From an uncultured Eubacterium sp. (lineage in GTDB: Bacteria > Bacillota > Clostridia > Lachnospirales > Lachnospiraceae), in assembly GCA_910586045.1 (NCBI GenBank), contig CAJUIH010000114.1, forward strand, positions 1-9,767: a stretch of DNA of 9,767 nucleotides, in the 5' to 3' direction. The notes below the pieces were generated by a model. That model made no database searches. It was not told the origin of the DNA and saw only the letters and a program-made list of their open reading frames with translations. Positions within the stretch are counted from its first letter, which is position 1; each line of letters begins with the position of its first letter. The position numbers and the translations under genes were made by a program. Below are positions 1 through 4,831 of this stretch, piece by piece.

Positions 1-20
1 TTATCTGAACTGTTACAAAC
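1..20. repeat. Right end of a second copy of the 4363-4734 repeat element (partial)
   Basis: Bases 1-20 match 4718-4737, the right end of the nested inverted-repeat element, at 18 of 20 positions, and at 18 of the first 19. The reverse complement also matches the left terminal repeat of that element (TGTAACAGTTCAG, from 4363) over 13 bases. The rest of this copy, if it exists, lies to the left of the window. In both cases a sigma-A type promoter starts about 30-36 bp beyond this end. Confidence 0.5.
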
Positions 21-54
21 TGCTGCTGAAATCCTAAGATTTCCAAGATTTTTC

Positions 55-83
55 TTGCATAACCGCTTTCGCATTGTTATAAT
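55..83 (+). promoter_or_regulatory. thiE: Sigma-A promoter of the thiamine operon
   Basis: A TTGCAT -35 box at 55-60 and a perfect TATAAT -10 box at 78-83 are separated by 17 bp. Transcription would begin at about 89-91, at or within the 5' side of the TPP aptamer, which is the expected position for a riboswitch-controlled transcript. Two AAGATTT copies lie just upstream (36-42 and 45-51), but I assign them no role. Confidence 0.75.
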
Positions 84-84
84 A

Positions 85-178
85 ACTGCGTGGGGAGTCC
101 ATGTAAGTGGGCTGAGAGTAAGCTGTCAGCGCTTAGACCCGTAACCTGATTTGGATCATGCCAACGTAGGGAGTCAGT
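85..178 (+). promoter_or_regulatory. TPP riboswitch (THI element) aptamer
   Basis: The conserved THI-box blocks occur in order: GGGGAGT (92-98), GGGCTGAGAG (109-118), a variable P3 hairpin built on TAAGC/GCTTA, GACCC (136-140), CCTGATTTGGATCATGCC (145-162) and CGTAGGGAG (165-173). A short P1 can form between ACTG (85-88) and CAGT (175-178). These are the signature sequences of the thiamine pyrophosphate aptamer. Binding of TPP is expected to switch off the downstream thiE-thiC genes. A candidate transcription terminator follows directly at 190-227, so control by premature termination is the simplest reading. Confidence 0.95.
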
Positions 179-179
179 A

Positions 180-239
180 ATGGAATGTACAGGGCGATAT
201 CCGCTTGGCAGGGTATTGCCCTGTTTTGCCGTGCATTAG
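180..239 (+). other. Possible 19-codon leader ORF between riboswitch and thiE
   Basis: An ATG at 180 opens MECTGRYPLGRVLPCFAVH and ends at TAG 237-239. The GGGAG at 169-173, part of the conserved 3' strand of the TPP aptamer, sits 6 nt upstream and could act as a Shine-Dalgarno sequence. The stop codon overlaps the thiE ribosome binding site (AGGAGGG, 238-244). Translation through this ORF would run through the terminator hairpin at 190-223. The geometry is seen in the sequence; that the peptide is made is inference and could easily be chance. Confidence 0.25.
190..227 (+). terminator. Candidate riboswitch-controlled intrinsic terminator
   Basis: A 10-bp stem pairs CAGGGCGATA (190-199) with TATTGCCCTG (214-223), including one G-U pair, around a 14-nt loop, and TTTT follows at 224-227. 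A shorter competing hairpin uses CAGGG (209-213) with CCCTG (219-223) and also ends at the T run. Either could stop transcription before thiE when TPP is bound. I could not identify a clear antiterminator strand, and the T run is short. Confidence 0.5.
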
Positions 240-252
240 GAGGGAATCGGTC

Positions 253-900
253 ATGAATTGCAAAAAAGAGGACCTGCTGCTGTATGCAGTGACGGACAGG
301 GGATGGCTTAACGGCCGTACTTTGTATGAACAGATAGAAGAGGCGCTAAAGGGCGGTGTGACTTTTTTACAGCTTCGCGAAAAACAGTTATCTCCCCGGC
401 AGTTTTGGGAAGAAGCGGTCACGGTTAAAAAGCTGTGTGCAAAATACCATGTGCCGTTTTTGATTAACGATGATGTGGAACTGGCCAGGCAGGTGGATGC
501 GGACGGTGTCCATGTCGGACAGAAAGACCTGGATGTGCGCCAGGCACGCAGCCGTTTGGGACGGGATAAAATCATCGGGGTTTCCGCAAGGACACCGGAG
601 CAGGCGCGTCTGGCGCAGGCGCATGGGGCGGATTATCTTGGAGTTGGGGCGGTATTTCACACCGGCACCAAGCAGGATGCTGCGCCAATCAGCCAGGAAC
701 GATTAAAAGAGGTCTGCGCCAGTGTAACGATTCCGGCGGTGGCAATCGGCGGTATTACAAAGGAAAACATAAAGGAACTCTCCGGCAGCGGAATCAGCGG
801 GGTCGCGGTAGTCAGCGCGATTTTTGCACAGCCGGATATAGAAAAAGCAGCCCGTGCGCTAAAGGTGCAAGCTCTGTCTGTAGTTGGAATGGGGGTATGA
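253..900 (+). CDS. thiE: Thiamine phosphate synthase ThiE
   Basis: This 215-residue protein is normal length for ThiE. The enzyme joins HMP pyrophosphate to thiazole phosphate (or its carboxylated tautomer) to give thiamine phosphate in the cytoplasm. It is a single TIM barrel: YAVTDRGWL (about 11-19), QLREK (40-44), NDDVELA (72-78), DGVHVGQKD (84-92), GVGAVFHTGTKQD (130-142) and AIGGI (164-168), corresponding to the pyrophosphate- and thiazole-binding loops. The family's usual GxVFPTxTK loop reads FHTGTK here, so a Pro is replaced by His. ATG 253 is chosen because AGGAGGG (238-244) lies 8 nt upstream; an in-frame TTG at 205 lacks such a site. Expression should be under the upstream TPP riboswitch. 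It is followed after 57 nt by the HAD gene. Confidence 0.95.
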   Translation: MNCKKEDLLLYAVTDRGWLNGRTLYEQIEEALKGGVTFLQLREKQLSPRQFWEEAVTVKKLCAKYHVPFLINDDVELARQVDADGVHVGQKDLDVRQARSRLGRDKIIGVSARTPEQARLAQAHGADYLGVGAVFHTGTKQDAAPISQERLKEVCASVTIPAVAIGGITKENIKELSGSGISGVAVVSAIFAQPDIEKAARALKVQALSVVGMGV

Positions 901-957
901 CAGTAAAAGTGGCTGTGCGGATATTCGGATCTTGCGGCAGTTATTTTGGAGGGATTT

Positions 958-1710
958 ATGCAGCGATTTATCAAAGAATTTATGGAAAGGGAACAGCCGG
1001 CAGGTATGATTTTTGACGTAGATGGGACGATTTTGGACTCTATGCCGGTCTGGCTTCACAGCGGGGAACGTTACCTTGCTTCGATTGGTGTTTTGGCCCC
1101 GCCGTCTCTTGGAAAAATCTTATTTTCCATGACGATGTACCGGGGCGCGGAATATATGAAAGAAACGTATGGACTCGCGCAGGAACCGGAGGAAATTATG
1201 TCTGCGATTATAGGCAGTGTAGCGCAGGCTTATGAAAAAGAGATTCCATGTAAACCAGGCATGCATGCGTTTTTACGGGCGCTGCGGCAGCGGGGCGTCC
1301 CAATGACAATCGTAACGTCCTCTGATAAAAAGCTTGTGCTTGCGGCATTTAGACGGCTTGGGATCGCGTCTTATTTTACCGACATCCTGACCTGTACGGA
1401 ATTTGGCAGCGGAAAAGACCAGCCGGAGATTTTTCAGGCCGCTGCGTCCATTATGCATGCCGGCCCGTCCAGCCTGTGGGTAGTGGAAGACGGATTATAT
1501 GCGGTCCGTACCGCCGCAGCTGCAGGTTACCGCACGATCGGTATTTTTGACGAGGCAAGCAGGGAGGATGAGGCGCAGATCAGGAAACTGGCGGACTATT
1601 ATGTGGATTTTAAAACAATGGAAAGGAGTAGCTATGAGAGAATATACAACGCAGATGGATGCGGCAAGAAAGGGAATCCAGACAGAGGAACTGAAAAAAG
1701 TAGCGGCTAA
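958..1710 (+). CDS. HAD-superfamily hydrolase, possible thiamine-pathway phosphatase
   Basis: This 250-residue protein is a HAD-like, beta-phosphoglucomutase/phosphatase-type hydrolase. Visible motifs are motif I DVDGT with nucleophile D20 and acid/base D22, motif II T120/S121 in VTSSD, motif III K153 in GSGKD, and motif IV E177-D178 in VVEDG. A helical cap lies between motifs I and II, around residues 30-100. ATG 958 has GGAGGG (948-953) 4 nt upstream; TTG 946 is less likely. Lying between thiE and thiC behind a TPP riboswitch, it may dephosphorylate a thiamine intermediate such as thiamine phosphate. That role is inference, because HAD substrates cannot be read from motifs. Residues 226-250 are encoded inside the thiC start and look like out-of-frame sequence rather than a HAD C-terminus. 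Confidence 0.85.
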   Translation: MQRFIKEFMEREQPAGMIFDVDGTILDSMPVWLHSGERYLASIGVLAPPSLGKILFSMTMYRGAEYMKETYGLAQEPEEIMSAIIGSVAQAYEKEIPCKPGMHAFLRALRQRGVPMTIVTSSDKKLVLAAFRRLGIASYFTDILTCTEFGSGKDQPEIFQAAASIMHAGPSSLWVVEDGLYAVRTAAAAGYRTIGIFDEASREDEAQIRKLADYYVDFKTMERSSYERIYNADGCGKKGNPDRGTEKSSG

Positions 1711-2938
1711 GGAACGTATGTCGCCCGAAGAACTGCTGCCGCTTGTAGCGGAAGGGAAAGTGGTGATTTGTGCCAATAAAAACCATACATGCATAGATCC
1801 GGAAGGCGTCGGTTCCATGCTGCGGACAAAGATCAATGTCAATCTCGGCATTTCCCGCGACTGCAAGGATTATGACATAGAAATGCAAAAAGTCATGGAA
1901 GCGGTGCATATGGGCGCCCATTCCATAATGGACCTTTCTTCCCATGGGGATACGATCCCGTTTCGCAGGAAGCTGACGGCGGAATGCCCGGCGATGATCG
2001 GCACGGTTCCGGTCTATGATTCCGTCATTCATTACCAGAGGGATTTGGATACGCTGACGGCAAGAGATTTTATTGACGTAGTGCGCCTGCATGCCGAAGA
2101 CGGGGTGGATTTTGTTACCCTGCACTGCGGGATTACGCGAAAGACGATTGACCAGATCCGAAACCACAAACGCAAGATGAATATTGTATCCCGCGGCGGT
2201 TCCCTTGTTTTTGCATGGATGTGCATGACGGGAAATGAAAATCCGTTTTATGAATATTATGACGAGATTTTAAAGATCTGCAGGGAATACGATGTAACGA
2301 TTTCCCTTGGAGACGCCTGCCGTCCGGGTTGTCTGGCGGATGCTTCCGATGTATGCCAGATTGAGGAACTCGTGCGTTTGGGCGAACTGACCAAACGGGC
2401 ATGGGAAAAAGACGTACAGGTTATGGTCGAAGGTCCCGGCCATATGCCGATGGATCAGATTGCGGCAAATATGAAAATACAGCAGACGATCTGCCACGGC
2501 GCGCCGTTTTATGTGCTGGGGCCTTTGGTTACCGATATTGCGCCGGGCTACGATCATATTACATCCGCGATCGGCGGCGCGATTGCGGCGGCATCGGGTG
2601 CGGCATTCCTGTGCTATGTGACGCCGGCGGAGCATCTTGCGCTGCCAAATGTAGAAGACGTGCGCCAGGGCATTATCGCTTCCAAAATCGCTGCGCATGC
2701 CGCCGATCTCGCAAAAGGGGTGCGCGGGGCGGCAGAACTGGACAACCGGATGGCGGATGCCAGGAAAGCGCTTGACTGGGAAGCGCAGTGGGCATGCGCG
2801 ATCGATCCAGAAACAGCTAAAAAAGTCCGGGACGAACGCAAACCGGAACACGACGATACGTGTTCGATGTGCGGAAAATTCTGTGCCGTACGCAGTATGA
2901 ATAAGGCGCTTGCCGGAGAGCATATTGATATATTATAA
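1634..2938 (+). CDS. thiC: Phosphomethylpyrimidine synthase ThiC (short form)
   Basis: ThiC is a radical-SAM enzyme that rearranges aminoimidazole ribotide into HMP phosphate, the pyrimidine half of thiamine. The 434-residue protein starts with the typical YTTQMDAARKG N-terminus. It also carries HMGAHSIMDLSSHGD, DFVTLHCGITR, VSRGGS, SLGDACRPGC, MVEGPGHMP and YDHITSAIGGAIAAASGA. The C-terminal cluster ligands are C410, C413 and C417. The length fits the roughly 430-residue form of clostridia and archaea, without the extra N-terminal domain of the enterobacterial enzyme. ATG 1634 has AAAGGAG (1622-1628) 5 nt upstream. The first 77 nt overlap the HAD gene. A ThiC paralog such as BzaF (5-hydroxybenzimidazole synthase) is the main alternative, but the riboswitch and thiE favour ThiC. 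Confidence 0.95.
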   Translation: MREYTTQMDAARKGIQTEELKKVAAKERMSPEELLPLVAEGKVVICANKNHTCIDPEGVGSMLRTKINVNLGISRDCKDYDIEMQKVMEAVHMGAHSIMDLSSHGDTIPFRRKLTAECPAMIGTVPVYDSVIHYQRDLDTLTARDFIDVVRLHAEDGVDFVTLHCGITRKTIDQIRNHKRKMNIVSRGGSLVFAWMCMTGNENPFYEYYDEILKICREYDVTISLGDACRPGCLADASDVCQIEELVRLGELTKRAWEKDVQVMVEGPGHMPMDQIAANMKIQQTICHGAPFYVLGPLVTDIAPGYDHITSAIGGAIAAASGAAFLCYVTPAEHLALPNVEDVRQGIIASKIAAHAADLAKGVRGAAELDNRMADARKALDWEAQWACAIDPETAKKVRDERKPEHDDTCSMCGKFCAVRSMNKALAGEHIDIL

Positions 2939-2952
2939 AGGGATTTTGAACT

Positions 2953-3447
2953 ATGAAAAAAAATGAAAAAACCAATGTGATGCGCCTGCTGGAGCAAAAC
3001 GGCATTTCCTATCAAAGCCATTTTTACCAAAATACAGGAGCACTCAGCGGGCCGCAGGTTGCCGCCGCCTTAGACCAGGATCCCGGGCAGGTATTTAAGA
3101 CGCTTGTAACCGTCGGAAAAACCGGACAGCACTATGTATTTGTCATACCGGTTTTAGAGACCCTTGCGCTTAAACGGGCCGCGGACGCGGTCGGAGAGAA
3201 AAAAGTGGAAATGATCAAAGAAAAGGAATTGCTGCCGCTGACCGGATACGTGCACGGCGGCTGTTCCCCGATCGGAATGAAAAAACAGTTTCCGACGGTT
3301 ATTGACGTTAGCTGCGAAAACTATAAGACGATTCTATTTAGCGGCGGCAGGATCGGCTGTCAGGTGGAGTTGTCGCCTGCGGATTTAAAGAATATGATTC
3401 CATACACGCTGGCAGACCTTTCAGAGGATCATGAAACTGGGGAATGA
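2953..3447 (+). CDS. ybaK: YbaK/EbsC-type Cys-tRNA deacylase
   Basis: This 164-residue protein matches the YbaK/ProX editing-domain family in length and motifs. Members hydrolyse mischarged aminoacyl-tRNA, typically Cys-tRNA(Pro), in trans. Visible features are the catalytic-pocket lysine K49 in VFKTLV, a VFVIPV strand around 62-67, LALKRAA, the GGCSPIGM loop (102-109) and a SGGRIGCQVEL strand near 130-140. It starts 14 nt after thiC with a modest AAAGGGA site (2937-2943), so it is probably cotranscribed with the thiamine genes. Nothing in the sequence links it to thiamine biochemically, and it may be a passenger in the operon. Confidence 0.9.
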   Translation: MKKNEKTNVMRLLEQNGISYQSHFYQNTGALSGPQVAAALDQDPGQVFKTLVTVGKTGQHYVFVIPVLETLALKRAADAVGEKKVEMIKEKELLPLTGYVHGGCSPIGMKKQFPTVIDVSCENYKTILFSGGRIGCQVELSPADLKNMIPYTLADLSEDHETGE

Positions 3448-3502
3448 GCCGGGCGGGATGCCATTCATAGATGAAAGATGGAAAAGGAAGAGGGGGCTGA
3501 TT

Positions 3503-3862
3503 GTGAATAATTTTAAGCAGATGTGGGATTTTGAAGTGAAAAAAGGCATTGACTTTAAGCACTGCAACCGCGTACATCCGCTGATGCAAGGCAGGGTACA
3601 ACAGCTTTTGCAGGAATTAAAAAAAGACGGCAACATCCGAAAAATTGTGTTGTTTGGCAGTTCCCTGGAATTTCGCTGCAGCAGCAACAGTGATATAGAC
3701 TTGTATATAGAAAAAATTGATTGCAATAAGCCATTCGTAAAAGAGCCAGTTTTGGATTGTGAAGTGGATATACTTGCGGATTTGGATCATAACAGCAGAT
3801 TGTATCGCCAGATCGACCAGACAGGTCTGATTTTGTATGAACGGGGGAGTGACGATGTGTGA
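3503..3862 (+). CDS. Minimal nucleotidyltransferase (MNT domain, MntA-like)
   Basis: This 119-residue protein is a MNT-fold nucleotidyltransferase. It has the GSX10DXD signature: G52-S53, then D64 and D66 (SDIDLYIE), with the third metal-binding carboxylate D89 in CEVDIL. All catalytic carboxylates are therefore present. MNT proteins paired with HEPN partners act as antitoxins; MntA of the type VII systems AMPylates its HepT partner. I prefer GTG 3503 because AAGGAAGAGGGGG (3484-3496) lies 6 nt upstream. An in-frame ATG at 3431 inside the YbaK gene would add 24 residues without an obvious ribosome binding site. It overlaps the HEPN gene by 8 nt (ATGTGTGA), suggesting translational coupling. 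By eye, this gene and its partner are AT-richer than thiC, which would fit later acquisition. Confidence 0.85.
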   Translation: MNNFKQMWDFEVKKGIDFKHCNRVHPLMQGRVQQLLQELKKDGNIRKIVLFGSSLEFRCSSNSDIDLYIEKIDCNKPFVKEPVLDCEVDILADLDHNSRLYRQIDQTGLILYERGSDDV

Positions 3863-4367
3863 TATTCGGCTCTTTAAAAGTGCCTGTATGGACTATCAGG
3901 CAGCAAGCACACTCTATCATTCCCCGTTCCAGGATGAAATGTTTTTAAATACGGTGGCCTATCATTTACAGCAATGTGTGGAAAAAATGCTAAAAGGCGC
4001 TTTGGAATGCGTAGGAGTAACCGTGCCGCATTCACATCGGATTTCTAAGCTGCTGCAGATGATTCAGCATAATGGTGCAAATTTGATCATTACAGAATGG
4101 GTGGACGAGCATGCGGAAATGCTGAGCGAGTGGGAAGCGGAATCGCGTTATAATATGGATTTTATCGTGGAACGGCGAAAAATTGAAAAAGCTTTAGAAG
4201 AAATTCAATTTTTTTTGACACAAAACGGTATGATGCAGACGCCGCGTAAAGAATTGCAAAACGAGCAGGTACGGAAGAAGCTTTTGTCTTTTTTACCGGA
4301 AAACAAGCGCGGATGCAGTGATTTTGAATTGAATGGCTACTATTTGATGTTTGCAAAACGGCTGTAA
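3855..4367 (+). CDS. HEPN domain protein, partner of the nucleotidyltransferase
   Basis: This 170-residue protein has a HEPN fold of the COG1895/COG2250 style: helix 1 with YQAAS (14-18), the helix AYHLQQCVEKMLKGAL (35-50), then PHSHRISKLL (58-67) in place of the common P-x-THDL, and a last core helix with ESRYNMDFI (96-104). HEPN proteins paired with MNT are often RNase toxins using RX4-6H. I find no such motif here: nothing suitable follows R62 or R98, so catalysis is doubtful. Residues 121-170 are a hydrophilic C-terminal extension beyond the core. ATG 3855 has GGGGGAG (3843-3849) 5 nt upstream. The stop codon lies inside the left terminal repeat of the downstream element, so the C-terminus may have been shaped by its insertion. 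Confidence 0.8.
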   Translation: MCDIRLFKSACMDYQAASTLYHSPFQDEMFLNTVAYHLQQCVEKMLKGALECVGVTVPHSHRISKLLQMIQHNGANLIITEWVDEHAEMLSEWEAESRYNMDFIVERRKIEKALEEIQFFLTQNGMMQTPRKELQNEQVRKKLLSFLPENKRGCSDFELNGYYLMFAKRL

Positions 4368-4734
4368 CAGTTCAGGTGTTACATTTTTACCCGCCGGACG
4401 CAGAAAGAGACGGTTTGCCCGTTGCAAGCTTTGTGATGCACAGCTAGAGAAAACCAGCCGGATGAGGGACGCAGGTCTGGCTTGCGGCGACGTTGGAAGA
4501 ATGGTTAGAAGCCCTTAGTATTCTGCCTGATCCCCTAAGGGGCGAAGCCAAGCGGAGCCTTTAGCTTCTGGCGTTAGCCAGGGCGAACTAGACGCAGCGA
4601 CCGGGCAGGCCGTTACGTAAAAGCAGAATGCTTAGGGATTCTTAGCATTCTGGAGTCGGAGCCGCAAGCCAGACCTGTGTCCCTCATCCGGCGTCCCTTT
4701 ATCCAAAATGTAACTCCTTATCTAAACTGTTACA
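4363..4734. mobile_element. MITE-like non-coding element with nested inverted repeats
   Basis: The outer terminal repeats are TGTAACAGTT (4363-4372) with AACTGTTACA (4725-4734), then GTTACATTTT (4378-4387) with AAAATGTAAC (4705-4714); each block pairs perfectly over 10 bp. A second arm pair covers 4457-4488/4661-4692 and a third 4498-4526/4623-4651. The loop 4527-4622 holds small hairpins at 4532-4542 (CCCCTAAGGGG) and 4568-4581 (CTGGCGTTAGCCAG). No ORF with coding character is present. The right end recurs at 1-20, pointing to a dispersed family. Without a transposase or visible target duplication it could be a non-autonomous transposon (MITE), a repeat that encodes a structured RNA, or both. 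It accounts for most of the 464-nt gap between the HEPN and pyruvyl transferase genes. Confidence 0.6.
4457..4692. repeat. 32-bp inverted repeat forming a long hairpin
   Basis: The left arm 4457-4488 (GCCGGATGAGGGACGCAGGT...) and right arm 4661-4692 are reverse complements at 31 of 32 positions. The single difference, G4471 against T4678, would be a G-U wobble in the plus-strand RNA, so the RNA helix is unbroken. Inside it, 4498-4526 and 4623-4651 pair at 24 of 29 positions, plus one more G-U wobble. A transcript reading out of the HEPN gene would fold into a hairpin of about 236 nt, which could also halt or protect the operon's 3' end. Confidence 0.8.
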
Positions 4735-4763
4735 AAAGGATGCGGAAAGGAAATGAAAAAATC

Positions 4764-4793
4764 TTGCGTATGAAAGCGGAATATGTATATAAT
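4764..4793 (+). promoter_or_regulatory. Sigma-A promoter of the pyruvyl transferase gene
   Basis: TTGCGT (4764-4769) and a perfect TATAAT (4788-4793) are 18 bp apart, with start of transcription expected near 4800. The box sequences resemble those of the thi promoter (TTGCAT/TATAAT), and both lie shortly after a TTATCTrAACTGTTACAAA repeat end. No terminator is visible between here and the kinase gene, so the promoter may also serve the two-component genes. Confidence 0.65.
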
Positions 4794-4831
4794 AAGGATA
4801 GCTGTTAGATTTTACAGAAAAGGAGAAACGG

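Noticed and set aside
36..51. AAGATTT direct repeat upstream of the thi -35 box
   Set aside because: The 9-bp period is wrong for tandem OmpR-type sites, the motif is short and AT-rich, and the riboswitch already explains control.
205..252. Upstream TTG start extending ThiE by 16 residues
   Set aside because: The extension lies in the riboswitch expression platform, has no good ribosome binding site, and ATG 253 has AGGAGGG at ideal spacing.
1610..2167. Minus-strand open frame of 185 codons spanning the HAD/thiC junction
   Set aside because: It is antisense to two well-supported genes, and its composition is explained by their codon usage.
2270..2923. Long minus-strand open frame of 217 codons inside thiC
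   Set aside because: It is a shadow of the GC-rich thiC coding sequence, has no ribosome binding site and resembles no known protein.
4363..4734. Retron msr-msd RNA or group II intron as the identity of the hairpin element
   Set aside because: No reverse transcriptase is in the window, and I see neither the intron 5' GUGYG start nor a domain V hairpin; the evidence supports only a nested inverted repeat.
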